Part shown: positions 1 through 7,084 of the stretch, piece by piece
Numbering within the stretch: the stretch's first letter is position 1
How the letters are laid out: each line of letters starts with the position of its first letter
Origin: an uncultured Lachnospiraceae bacterium
GTDB taxonomy: Bacteria > Bacillota > Clostridia > Lachnospirales > Lachnospiraceae
DNA: 9,101 bases
Direction: 5' to 3'
Assembly: GCA_934371505.1 (NCBI GenBank)
Contig: CAKRNW010000096.1
Span: 1 to 9,101 of the forward strand
Program-made: the position numbers and the translations under genes
Notes under the pieces: model-generated
The model's input: the letters and a program-made list of their open reading frames with translations, nothing else
Database searches by the model: none
Told to the model about the DNA's origin: nothing

Positions 1-1
1 A

Positions 2-73
2 GAATACACTTGGTCATGGTGGCTTGCACGGAGTGAAGGCGGAGAATGGAATCTGATGACTTGGGGTTATTGA
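2..73 (+). CDS. C-terminal end of an unidentified protein (partial)
   Basis: An open frame enters from the left edge and runs 23 codons to a TGA at 71-73. The residues are rich in Trp and Gly and end in WNLMTWGY. Such a tail (W..W..R...G.W.....GY) resembles the last beta-strands of small secreted or lipoprotein-type domains in Firmicutes, such as the DUF4829 group. That is only an impression from the residue pattern. The frame is too short to identify and its start lies outside the window. It could also be a chance open frame, although the Trp-rich composition argues mildly against this. Confidence 0.4.
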   Translation, partial: EYTWSWWLARSEGGEWNLMTWGY

Positions 74-125
74 TAAGAGTAGAAAATTCCAGTATTATTG
101 ACCAAGAAATTAAGGAGGATTCATT

Positions 126-206
126 ATGAGTGAGAAAACAGAGATTACTTTTATGCAAACAAGATTAATCCGGCTTGCTTCAGAAAATTGTATCAGGAGG
201 AATTAA
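126..206 (+). pseudogene. Short ORF like the start of a DUF3791-type protein, probably truncated
   Basis: A strong ribosome site (AAGGAGG, 112-118) lies 7 bases before this ATG, so translation probably starts here. The 26-residue product begins MSEKTEITFMQTRLIRLASE and stops at TAA 204-206. The opening resembles, from memory, DUF3791 proteins of Clostridia: about 70 residues, often beside DUF3990 or other toxin-like genes. The usual second half, ending in an FHxxGxE-like segment, is missing. The same frame stays open after the stop, from 207 to TGA 360-362 (ATG at 219), but that stretch does not look like the missing half. I read this as a decayed remnant. A genuine 26-residue peptide cannot be excluded. 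Confidence 0.4.
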
Positions 207-326
207 AGAAATCCTGATATGGAATGTGAGTTTAAATTTATACAACAATGGCGATCAAAACTTTTATTCCATATAGAGCAACAATTAAATATTTTAAAAA
301 CGCTGAGGTCAACATTTCCTAATAAA

Positions 327-360
327 AGCTGGTGGAACGCAGAGAACGTTCCCACCGGCT
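327..360. repeat. Imperfect inverted repeat / stem-loop, 13 bp
   Basis: The left arm AGCTGGTGGAACG (327-339) pairs with 347-360 through 13 base pairs, including one G-T pair, with a single unpaired C (351). The loop is 7 bases. On the + strand it is followed by GATTGTCAAA, with no T run, so it is not a normal terminator in the direction of the genes here. Read on the - strand it is followed by CTTTTATT, a weak T tract. It may be an old minus-strand terminator, an element end, or a structured RNA piece. Confidence 0.6.
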
Positions 361-361
361 G

Positions 362-408
362 ATTGTCAAAGGGTCAGAGTTTGAGAAAGCGTTTCCATTG
401 TCAAGGGT
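362..408 (+). repeat. Short near-identical direct repeat
   Basis: ATTGTCAAAGGGT (362-374) recurs as ATTGTCAAGGGT (397-408), differing by one A and offset by 35 bases at the left ends. The pair lies between the stem-loop and the terminator upstream of the HipA-like gene. It could be a binding site pair, a slipped duplication, or chance. Nothing else in the sequence decides between these. Confidence 0.4.
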
Positions 409-449
409 TTTGGAAAGGGAATTTGAATCGTACATATCGCCTTAATGAG

Positions 450-480
450 AGCATCCTGTAACAAGGGTGCTTTTGTTTTT
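450..480 (+). terminator. Rho-independent terminator
   Basis: A 7-bp stem (AGCATCC, 450-456, pairing with GGGTGCT, 465-471, with one T-G pair) encloses the 8-base loop TGTAACAA. It runs directly into TTTGTTTTT. This is the classic layout of an intrinsic terminator on the + strand. It would end transcripts from the left and insulate the HipA-like gene, whose own promoter begins 24 bases further on. Confidence 0.75.
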
Positions 481-503
481 CCGAGACAAGGAAATACTCT
501 CAC

Positions 504-532
504 TTGTTAAACAAAGCATTTATAGGTATAAT
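504..532 (+). promoter_or_regulatory. Sigma-A-type promoter of the HipA-like gene
   Basis: TTGTTA (504-509) and a perfect TATAAT (527-532) are separated by 17 bases. This is close to consensus for the housekeeping sigma factor. Transcription would start near 539, leaving a leader of only about 15 bases. That leader still contains a GAGG ribosome site (543-546), 7 bases before the ATG at 554. No operator palindrome is obvious over the promoter. Confidence 0.7.
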
Positions 533-553
533 GCTATTAAATGAGGTACGCTT

Positions 554-1621
554 ATGTTATTTAAACTGATGAAACAGAATACGGTGACATCGACCATAAA
601 TGATAAAAATGGTGTTTGCGAGATTCTACAGGAAAAAGATATGCCATTGGACATGTTTTTGGAATCGGGAGAGGATATCGACACCTGCGTGAATAACCTG
701 CAAAATTTCTATTCCTGGTGTTCGGACAGGCTCCTGTCTTTAGATAGGGTTTATGCAAAGGCTATTTTAAATGCCTGTGGTTTGACACAAAGCAATAATA
801 TAAGAAGTCGTGCATACGCCGCATTGCAGTATCATGCCTTAACGCTCACAGATTTTTACTGGGTGCAGAGCGATAAGGAATGTTTAAACTGGGAACAGAT
901 AAACTTGTTTGAAAATTCTCTTAACAATGCCGTGGCGATTGCCTTGACGGGAAAACCACTGACGGTGCAAAATGCAATGTTACTTGCTCCAGACTGTTCA
1001 ACTGCCGGGGTAGCACCAAAAGCATGGATTCGGGAAGGGGACTCCGTATTTTTGCTGAAAGGGAACGTGGGAGATTCGGTACAAAAGGAGATAGAGGCAA
1101 GTCAGATACTTGCTGCATTGGGGCTGCTCTGTGTGGCATATACGAGGTTTGTGTTCCAGGGTACAGTGACATCCCGCTGTGCCATTTTTACGGATAAACA
1201 TACAGCACTTGTAACGGCAGAACAGTATAGCTTTAACAATGACTTATCTGCATTATTACAGATGGAAGATTTTAGTTATGCCTACCACCTGATGAATCTG
1301 AGTGACTATCTGACAGGAAACATCGACAGACACAAGGGGAATTGGGGCTTTTTATTATCCGATAAAAATGAGATGAAACCGGCACCCTTGATGGATTTTA
1401 ATCATGCGTTTGAGGCTGTCGATGAGACACCGTGTCTGCCGGAAAAATTATTAGGAAATTCATGTTCACAGGCAGAGAGTGCGGAAAAAACGCTTGCATA
1501 TTTAGATTCCTGTCATTCAGATGAGAGCAGGCAATTAAAGGATAAAATGCGACAGTTTGACCATACCGGTTTTGTGTATGGGGGATATGTGAGACAACGT
1601 ATCGAAAAATTATGGAAATAA
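554..1621 (+). CDS. HipA-like serine/threonine kinase, no adjacent antitoxin
   Basis: The C-terminal half of this 355-residue protein has the HipA kinase pattern. S149-T-A-G-V-A-P-K156 matches the HipA phosphate-loop segment SIAGAQEK, whose first Ser is the autophosphorylated one. VFLLK169 is the likely ATP-binding lysine, and E179 lies in the following helix. NxDRHxxN (N256, D258, H260, N263) is the catalytic loop, and MDFNHAF (D281) is the metal-binding segment. The D258-N263 and D258-D281 spacings (5 and 23) equal those I recall for E. coli HipA D309, N314 and D332. Residues 1-145 do not look like the usual HipA N-terminal domain and are unassigned. The start is fixed by GAGG 7 bases upstream. 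HipA kinases phosphorylate targets such as glutamyl-tRNA synthetase; the target here is unknown. No hipB-like helix-turn-helix gene is adjacent. The family call is secure in kind, the function is inferred. Confidence 0.8.
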   Translation: MLFKLMKQNTVTSTINDKNGVCEILQEKDMPLDMFLESGEDIDTCVNNLQNFYSWCSDRLLSLDRVYAKAILNACGLTQSNNIRSRAYAALQYHALTLTDFYWVQSDKECLNWEQINLFENSLNNAVAIALTGKPLTVQNAMLLAPDCSTAGVAPKAWIREGDSVFLLKGNVGDSVQKEIEASQILAALGLLCVAYTRFVFQGTVTSRCAIFTDKHTALVTAEQYSFNNDLSALLQMEDFSYAYHLMNLSDYLTGNIDRHKGNWGFLLSDKNEMKPAPLMDFNHAFEAVDETPCLPEKLLGNSCSQAESAEKTLAYLDSCHSDESRQLKDKMRQFDHTGFVYGGYVRQRIEKLWK

Positions 1622-1649
1622 AATAGATTAGTATTTACTGGGCACGAAA

Positions 1650-3017
1650 ATGAAACTCTACGATAAAACGAAAATTGACTGGGAACATAGGATGTTCGAC
1701 AACAAAACGCTGTGGATGTTACTGATTCCTTTAATGATAGAGCAGCTGTTGAACTCTTTCATGGGAATGGTGGACACGATGATGGTGGGAAATGTGGGAA
1801 CGGCGGCAATCTCTGCGGTATCCCTGGTGGATTCCATCAACAACCTGGTCATCCAGGTGTTTTCCGCGTTGGCAACGGGTGCCACCATTGTCTGTTCCCA
1901 GTATCTTGGCAAACGGGATGAAAAGGGCAGTAACCGGGCAGCGAGACAGGTGGTTCTTGCTGTCCTGTCTATTTCTGTTCTGCTGATGATTCTTTTTCTC
2001 ATTGGCAGGGCACCCCTGTTACAGCTGATTTTCGGAAAAGTGGATGCGGATGTGATGGAGGCATCCCTCATTTACTTCTACATAACCGTATTGTCCTATC
2101 CCTTTCTGGCATTATTCAATGCTGGCTCTGCCTTTTACCGGGCAGGAGGAAATGCCAAATATCCCATGAAAATTTCTGTCATTTCCAATCTGTTAAACGT
2201 TGCGGGAAATGCCATTTTAATGTTTGGACTGAATATGGGCGTTGCGGGTGCCGCCATTTCCACTCTGCTTTCCCGTGTGTTCTGCACGGTGGTAATTTTT
2301 TACAGCTTGCGGAAACCCAGACAGCCCATTGTCATTGACAATTATTTACAGATGCGCCCGGATTTTGCACTCATCGGGACGATTCTTGCGGTGGGAATTC
2401 CGGCGGGAATTGAAAATGGCATGTTCCAGTTCGGCAAGCTGGCGATTCAGTCTACCGTTTCCACCATGGGAAGAATTGCCATATCTGCCCAGGCGATGAC
2501 CAACATCCTGGAGATGGTAAACGGTGTGGCTGGAATGGGAATCGGAATCGGTCTGATGACTGTAGTGGGACAGTGTATCGGTGCGGGACGCAAGGAGGAG
2601 GCAAAGTATTACATTGTGAAACTCACGGGATATGCCTGGGTTGTGGTTCTTTTATCCTGCCTGTTTGTGCTGGCGATTGTAAAGCCGGTGACCATGCTGG
2701 CAGGGTTGGAGCCGGATAGTGCGGCACTCTGTATCCGGATGGTGATTGTCATTACCATTGTGAAACCGATTTTCTGGACATTTTCCTTCATCCCGGCATA
2801 CGGCATGCGCGCGGCGGGCGATGTGAAGTTTTCCATGATTGTCTCCACCTGTACCATGTGGTTTTTACGGGTAGCGCTTTGCATTTTCCTGGCAAAAGTA
2901 TATCACATGGGTCCTATGGCGGTGTGGATTGGCATGTTCTCCGACTGGGCACTGCGGGGACTGATTTTCGGACTTCGTTTCCGCAGTGGAAAATGGCTGG
3001 ATAAGCAGGTGATTTAA
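1650..3017 (+). CDS. MATE family multidrug efflux transporter
   Basis: This 455-residue, highly hydrophobic protein fits the 12-helix MATE fold, which exports cationic drugs and metabolites across the cell membrane in exchange for Na+ or H+. The two halves show the matching MATE signatures: FYRAGGNAKYPMKIS near 162-176 and YGMRAAGDVKFSMIVS near 384-399. The N-terminal GMVDTMMVGNVG (39-50) is the typical helix-1/helix-2 segment. Length is normal for the family. The ATG at 1650 has only a weak GGG ribosome site (1640-1642). A later ATG at 1692 would remove 14 residues, but the longer start keeps the DWEHRMF leader that I recall in related clostridial proteins. It begins 28 bases after the HipA-like gene with no terminator between, so read-through is likely. 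Substrate cannot be told from sequence. Confidence 0.94.
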   Translation: MKLYDKTKIDWEHRMFDNKTLWMLLIPLMIEQLLNSFMGMVDTMMVGNVGTAAISAVSLVDSINNLVIQVFSALATGATIVCSQYLGKRDEKGSNRAARQVVLAVLSISVLLMILFLIGRAPLLQLIFGKVDADVMEASLIYFYITVLSYPFLALFNAGSAFYRAGGNAKYPMKISVISNLLNVAGNAILMFGLNMGVAGAAISTLLSRVFCTVVIFYSLRKPRQPIVIDNYLQMRPDFALIGTILAVGIPAGIENGMFQFGKLAIQSTVSTMGRIAISAQAMTNILEMVNGVAGMGIGIGLMTVVGQCIGAGRKEEAKYYIVKLTGYAWVVVLLSCLFVLAIVKPVTMLAGLEPDSAALCIRMVIVITIVKPIFWTFSFIPAYGMRAAGDVKFSMIVSTCTMWFLRVALCIFLAKVYHMGPMAVWIGMFSDWALRGLIFGLRFRSGKWLDKQVI

Positions 3018-3045
3018 TATCCATAAAAGGGGAAGAGAAAGTTCT

Positions 3046-4185
3046 ATGAAATTGGTACATTTATCGGACTTGCATCTGGGGAAAAGAGTATACGAATATT
3101 CCATGCTGGATGACCAGCGATATATTTTGCAGGAAATTCTGGAAATTGTTGACCGGGAAAAGCCGGATGGTGTGCTGCTGGCGGGGGATATTTACGACAA
3201 GCAGATGCCTTCCATAGAGGCGGTAAAGATGTTTGACTTTTTTCTGGAACAACTGGTACAACGACAGCAGAAGGTGTTTATCATCGGGGGAAACCACGAT
3301 TCCATAGACCGGATTTCCTTTGCCTCCCCCCTTTTGCAAAAAAGCGGGGTATACATTGCCCGTGCCTATGATGGGAAGACGGAGCCCGTTGTGCTGGAGG
3401 ACGATTATGGCAGTTGTAATCTGTACCTGCTCCCTTTTGTAAAACCGGTGCAGGTGGCGCAGTTTTTCCCGGAGGAGGAAATCCGGGACTATACCGATGC
3501 GGTGGGTGCGGCAGTCCGGCAGATGCAGATGGACTACAGCGTGCGGAATGTGCTGGTGATGCATCAGTATGTGGCGGGCGCGTCCCGGTGCGAGTCGGAG
3601 GAAACCAGCATCGGGGGACTGGATGATGTGAGTGCCAACGTGTTGGAAGGGATTGACTATGTGGCGATGGGACACATTCACAATCCCCAGAAGGTGGGAA
3701 AAGAGACAGTTCGCTATTGTGGCACACCGTTAAAATATTCTTTTTCCGAAGTACATCATCAAAAAAGTGTGACCATTGTGAAGCTGAGAGAAAAGGGCGA
3801 AGTGGAAATCCGTACCATTCCGCTGATACCTCTCCGGGATTTTTACGAGATTCGGGGGACTTATGAGGAACTGACAGCCCGTTCCTATTATGAAGGCAAA
3901 TCTTTCTGGCAGGGATATTTAAAAGTCACTTTGACGGATGAGGAGGATGTGCCGGAGGCATTGGGAAAGCTGAGGGCAATCTATCCCTATATTATGCGGA
4001 TGGAATACGATAACCGGCGAACCAGAACGGCGTCAGAAATCGGGGTATCGGAGAGGATTGAGGAAAAGACACCCCGCCAGCTTTTTGACGAGCTGTTTCA
4101 AAGTCAGAATGGCACAGAGATGTCGGAGGAGCAGGGAGCCCTGGTGGACGCCCTGATTGCGCAGATTTGGGGAGGAGCAGGATGA
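3046..4185 (+). CDS. sbcD: SbcD, exonuclease subunit of SbcCD (Mre11 type)
   Basis: SbcD is the Mn2+-dependent nuclease of the SbcCD complex, which cleaves DNA hairpins and processes blocked or broken double-strand ends with SbcC. The 379-residue protein carries all the expected phosphodiesterase motifs: D8-x-H10 in SDLHLGK, GD48 in LAGDIYDK, GNHD (N83, H84, D85), H173 in VMHQY, and GHIH (H210, H212). The C-terminal part (about 255-350) is the capping and SbcC-binding region. The ATG at 3046 follows AAGGGGA (3027-3033), a somewhat long spacing of 12 bases. It starts 28 bases after the MATE gene. Its last four bases (ATGA) overlap the sbcC start, indicating translational coupling of the two subunits. 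Length is within the family range. Confidence 0.97.
   Translation: MKLVHLSDLHLGKRVYEYSMLDDQRYILQEILEIVDREKPDGVLLAGDIYDKQMPSIEAVKMFDFFLEQLVQRQQKVFIIGGNHDSIDRISFASPLLQKSGVYIARAYDGKTEPVVLEDDYGSCNLYLLPFVKPVQVAQFFPEEEIRDYTDAVGAAVRQMQMDYSVRNVLVMHQYVAGASRCESEETSIGGLDDVSANVLEGIDYVAMGHIHNPQKVGKETVRYCGTPLKYSFSEVHHQKSVTIVKLREKGEVEIRTIPLIPLRDFYEIRGTYEELTARSYYEGKSFWQGYLKVTLTDEEDVPEALGKLRAIYPYIMRMEYDNRRTRTASEIGVSERIEEKTPRQLFDELFQSQNGTEMSEEQGALVDALIAQIWGGAG
4171..4175 (+). promoter_or_regulatory. Ribosome binding site that fixes the sbcC start
   Basis: GGAGG lies inside the last codons of sbcD, 6 bases before the ATG at 4182. This favours ATG 4182 over an in-frame TTG at 4167, which would add five residues and lies upstream of this site. 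Confidence 0.85.
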
Positions 4186-6971
4186 GACCCATTCGATTGA
4201 AAATGTCGGCTTTTGGACCCTACGCCGGAGTGGAAACCATAGAACTGGATGCGCTGGGAACCGAAGGAATTTATCTGATTACCGGGGATACCGGTGCGGG
4301 AAAAACCACGATTTTTGATGCCATCACGTTTGCACTCTTTGGGTGCGCCAGTGGAGCCGAGCGCACAGGCAGCATGATGCGTTCCAACTATGCACTGCCG
4401 GAGACGCCCACGGAGGTGGAACTGGAATTTTTATATCAAAATAAAAAATACCGGGTACGGCGGAATCCGGAATATCCCCGTCCAAAGGCGAGAGGAGAGG
4501 GAACCACAAAGCAGAGTGCCGATGCCACCCTTTTTTTGCCGGACGGCAGTACCGTGACCGGGATACAGAATGTCACATCGAAGATGGAGGAAATTCTGGG
4601 AGTCAATTACAACCAGTTTTCCCGGATTGTGATGATTGCCCAGGGTGCGTTTCAAAAATTTCTCTTTGCGGACACCCCACAGCGTCACGACATTTTTCGG
4701 CGGATTTTCCGGACGGAAAATTATGAGCAGTTACAGCTCCGGCTGAAACTTCTTCTGCAAAAGGCGGAGGGAGAAAGACTGTCTCAGCGTGACAGCATCC
4801 ACCAGTATATCCAGGATATGGTATGCGAGGAGGACAGCCCCTTTGCCCTGGAGGTACAACGGAGCAAAGAGGGACAGCTTGGAGTGACTGACACAGTCAA
4901 TGTCCTGCGGGAGCTGCTTGCCAGTGACCAGAAGGAGCTACAGGAGCTGGAAAAAGCGTTGAGAAACCTGGAACAGGAAATCAGCGCTTACAAAGAGCAG
5001 CTTGTGAAAGCGGAGGAGGCGCAGAAGCTCCGGGAAAAATTGTCTGCGGACAGGATTCAAAAGGAAAAGCTGGAACAGGAACGGGAACAGGTTTCTCTGG
5101 AGGTGGAGAAACAGAAAGCGCTGGAGCCGGAACGGAAACATCTGGGAGAAAAGATTACCCTTCTCCGGGAAAAACTCCAGGACTATGAAGTTCTGGAGCA
5201 ACAGGAACAGGAAATCCGACAGCTTCGGAGCAAGCTGGAGGAAATGACCCTCCGGGAGGAACAGGAAAAAGCACAGCAGGCGAACTGTCTGGAAGCTCAG
5301 AAGGAAGCGGGACATGAACTGGAAACGCTATCCAGGATTGATGCGGATGAAGGAAAACGGAATTTATCTTTGCAGGGCTGGAAAGAAAGGAAGACATCTG
5401 TTTTAGCATTACAGGAGCAGTATGTTTCCTCTGGAAAATTGGGAAAACAGTGGGAACAGGAGAAGAAGGTTCTGGAACAGGTGTTACAGAATTATGAAGC
5501 CCAGAACCGGAACTATATCCGGGATTATCAGCTTTATTTCAGGGAGCAGGCGGGGATTCTTGCAATGGGATTGCAGGAAGGAGATCCCTGTCCTGTCTGT
5601 GGTTCTGTTCATCATCCTGATCTGGCAGTGGCTGCGGAAAATGCACCTTCAAAAGAGATGCTGGAGCGGGAAAAACAGGAAACAGAGCGGTTAAACGGAA
5701 TCGTTCAAAAAGAAAGTGAGAAAGCTGCCGGGTTAAAGGGGAAAATGGAGGCAATGGAAAGGCAGATAGGGGAAAAGGCAGAGGAACTGGGACTTTCCTT
5801 TGATAAGGAAAAAAACGGAGAAATGAGTCGGACACTGGAAGCACTGATTCAGGGAGAACTACAAAGACTCACCGAATCCATTCAAAACGTGGAAGAAGAA
5901 CTTCGACAGCTACAGAATCAGAAGAAACGAAGGAAAGCCCTGGAGGAACAAGTTACGCAACTCACCAGACAGCTAGAGCAGATACAGCACACCCTTACGG
6001 AACTCTCCGCACAGAAGGCGGGAATGACCGCAACCATTTCCATTGAAAAAAAGCATGTGGAAGAGAACCGAAAAAAACTCTCTTTTGCCACGAAACAGGA
6101 GGCGGTAGAAGCTCTGGAATCCCAGAAAAAGAAACAACAGCAGCTACAGCAGGCGTATGACAGGGCAATGGAGCAACAGGAAAATTGCGAGAAAAATATC
6201 CATGCAATTTTCGCCAGAGTGGCAGCTTATGAGGAACAGTTATCTTACATGAAGGAGATTGATGTGGCACAGTGCCAGAAAGAAGTGGAGGAGCGAAGCG
6301 AACGGAAAAAGGAACTGACACCGAAACGGGATGAGATTTTAACACGTCTGTCTGTGAACCGGAATTCTTTTGACAAGATAAAGGAAGGCAAAGGAAAACT
6401 GGAGCAGATGGAAACAAAGTGCAGACAGCTGCGTACATTGTCAGACACTGCCAATGCTACTTTGCCCGGAAAAGAAAAAATCAAGCTGGAAACCTATGTA
6501 CAGATGGCATATTTTGACCGAATCCTTGCCAGAGCCAATGTCCGGTTGATGATGATGACCAACGGGCAGTATGAACTGAAAAGACGGCAGGAAAATGCCA
6601 GCCGCAAGTCTGAAGTAGGTTTGGATCTGGATGTGGTCGATCATTACAACGGTGGCATCCGTGATGTGAAATCCCTGTCCGGTGGGGAGTCCTTTAAGGC
6701 ATCCCTAGCCCTGGCACTGGGAGTTTCTGATGAAATGCAGGTGTCGGCGGGAGGCATCCGGTTTGATTCCATGTTTATTGACGAAGGGTTTGGTTCCCTG
6801 GATGAGGAATCCCTGCAGCAGGCAATCAAGGTACTGCGGCAATTGAGCGGAAGTGGACGACTGATTGGAATTATTTCCCATGTAATGGAATTAAAGCAGA
6901 ACATCGAGAAGCAGATTGTGGTATCCAAGGATCGTGCTCGGGGCAGTCACGCAGCCGTTGTTTCTATATAG
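4182..6971 (+). CDS. sbcC: SbcC, Rad50-type ATPase subunit of SbcCD
   Basis: SbcC is the SMC-like ATPase that holds DNA and controls the SbcD nuclease. The 929-residue protein has, in order: the N-terminal ATPase lobe with Walker A GDTGAGKT (35-42) and the Q-loop Q154 in MIAQG; a long Glu/Gln/Lys-rich coiled coil (about 195-460); the zinc hook CPVC (C470, C473) almost exactly mid-protein; the returning coil (about 485-760); and the C-terminal lobe, starting near ETYVQMAYFDR. That lobe holds the signature LSGGES (832-837), Walker B FIDEGFGSLD (D867, E868, D-loop to D874) and the switch histidine H900 in IISH. All catalytic parts are present. It is shorter than E. coli SbcC (1048 residues as I recall), the difference lying in the coils. 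The ATGA overlap with sbcD and the ribosome site at 4171 support this start. Confidence 0.97.
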   Translation: MRPIRLKMSAFGPYAGVETIELDALGTEGIYLITGDTGAGKTTIFDAITFALFGCASGAERTGSMMRSNYALPETPTEVELEFLYQNKKYRVRRNPEYPRPKARGEGTTKQSADATLFLPDGSTVTGIQNVTSKMEEILGVNYNQFSRIVMIAQGAFQKFLFADTPQRHDIFRRIFRTENYEQLQLRLKLLLQKAEGERLSQRDSIHQYIQDMVCEEDSPFALEVQRSKEGQLGVTDTVNVLRELLASDQKELQELEKALRNLEQEISAYKEQLVKAEEAQKLREKLSADRIQKEKLEQEREQVSLEVEKQKALEPERKHLGEKITLLREKLQDYEVLEQQEQEIRQLRSKLEEMTLREEQEKAQQANCLEAQKEAGHELETLSRIDADEGKRNLSLQGWKERKTSVLALQEQYVSSGKLGKQWEQEKKVLEQVLQNYEAQNRNYIRDYQLYFREQAGILAMGLQEGDPCPVCGSVHHPDLAVAAENAPSKEMLEREKQETERLNGIVQKESEKAAGLKGKMEAMERQIGEKAEELGLSFDKEKNGEMSRTLEALIQGELQRLTESIQNVEEELRQLQNQKKRRKALEEQVTQLTRQLEQIQHTLTELSAQKAGMTATISIEKKHVEENRKKLSFATKQEAVEALESQKKKQQQLQQAYDRAMEQQENCEKNIHAIFARVAAYEEQLSYMKEIDVAQCQKEVEERSERKKELTPKRDEILTRLSVNRNSFDKIKEGKGKLEQMETKCRQLRTLSDTANATLPGKEKIKLETYVQMAYFDRILARANVRLMMMTNGQYELKRRQENASRKSEVGLDLDVVDHYNGGIRDVKSLSGGESFKASLALALGVSDEMQVSAGGIRFDSMFIDEGFGSLDEESLQQAIKVLRQLSGSGRLIGIISHVMELKQNIEKQIVVSKDRARGSHAAVVSI

Positions 6972-7010
6972 ACAGAATAGTTTAATATTTTATGAAAACG
7001 GAGGCTTTTT
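6951..7010 (+). terminator. Possible imperfect terminator at the end of sbcC
   Basis: GC and CCGTT with TTC (6951-6964, interrupted) can pair with GAAAACGG and GC (6994-7005), giving about 10 pairs with an internal loop, a 2-base bulge and a large 29-base loop. TTTTT follows at 7006-7010. The stop codon of sbcC lies inside the loop. The large loop and interruptions make this weak. The new promoter just downstream is compatible with a transcript ending here. Confidence 0.3.
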
Positions 7011-7021
7011 CCTGTATTTGG

Positions 7022-7050
7022 TTGACAAAAATTTATAGACTATGTAAACT
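7022..7050 (+). promoter_or_regulatory. Likely promoter of the secreted BspA-like gene
   Basis: A perfect TTGACA (7022-7027) is followed at 17 bases by TAAACT (7045-7050), a 4-of-6 match to TATAAT. TATGTA (7041-7046) is a better-looking alternative hexamer but at a short spacing of 13. The position, 35 bases before the start codon and after sbcC, fits a separate transcript. Confidence 0.5.
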
Positions 7051-7072
7051 GAAAACAAAGAAGAATCCTGAA

Positions 7073-7077
7073 AGGAG
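7073..7077 (+). promoter_or_regulatory. Ribosome binding site that fixes the BspA-like start
   Basis: AGGAG sits 7 bases before ATG 7085, and that ATG opens a perfect signal peptide. An in-frame ATG at 6992 would place 31 extra, non-signal residues in front and run across the promoter, so it is rejected. Confidence 0.88.
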
Positions 7078-7084
7078 TATAGCA

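Larger units (their letters stand above)
207..449 (+). other. Decayed spacer with broken reading frames, no intact gene
   Basis: This stretch, together with the remnant upstream and the terminator downstream, fills the gene-poor first 553 bases. One frame is open from 207 to TGA 360-362. A second frame is open from 326 to TAA 443-445 with no good start and encodes a plausible protein-like stretch including KGSEFEKAFPLSRVLE. Neither has a ribosome site at a suitable distance, and I cannot assign either to a family. Both overlap the stem-loop at 327-360. The pattern of several short, protein-like frames each cut by stops fits an eroded gene or the edge of a former mobile insertion. No transposase, integrase or clear flanking duplication is visible. 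Confidence 0.5.

Noticed and set aside
204..206. In-frame TAA as a recoded or read-through codon joining 126-206 to 216-362
   Set aside because: The frame is open on both sides, but TAA is not recoded in such bacteria and the downstream residues do not complete a DUF3791-like protein.
327..360. Stem-loop as a + strand terminator
   Set aside because: It is followed by GATTGTCAAA with no T run. The proper terminator is at 450-480.
3061..3681. Long minus-strand open frame (about 206 codons) opposite sbcD
   Set aside because: It lies entirely antisense to a fully motif-bearing sbcD, its product matches no family I know, and it is a frame shadow of GC-rich third positions. Similar minus-strand frames opposite sbcC were dismissed for the same reason.
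4167..4181. TTG start adding five residues to SbcC
   Set aside because: It lies upstream of the GGAGG site, while ATG 4182 has ideal spacing, overlaps the sbcD stop as ATGA, and gives the standard MRPIRLKMSAFGPY opening.
3046..6971. SbcCD as part of a new phage-defence system with the HipA-like kinase
   Set aside because: SbcD and SbcC have complete, ordinary motifs and the coupled layout of the housekeeping repair genes. Proximity to the kinase alone is not evidence of a joint system.
6992..7084. Upstream ATG extending the BspA-like protein by 31 residues
   Set aside because: The extension crosses the TTGACA promoter and buries the signal peptide. AGGAG before ATG 7085 is decisive.
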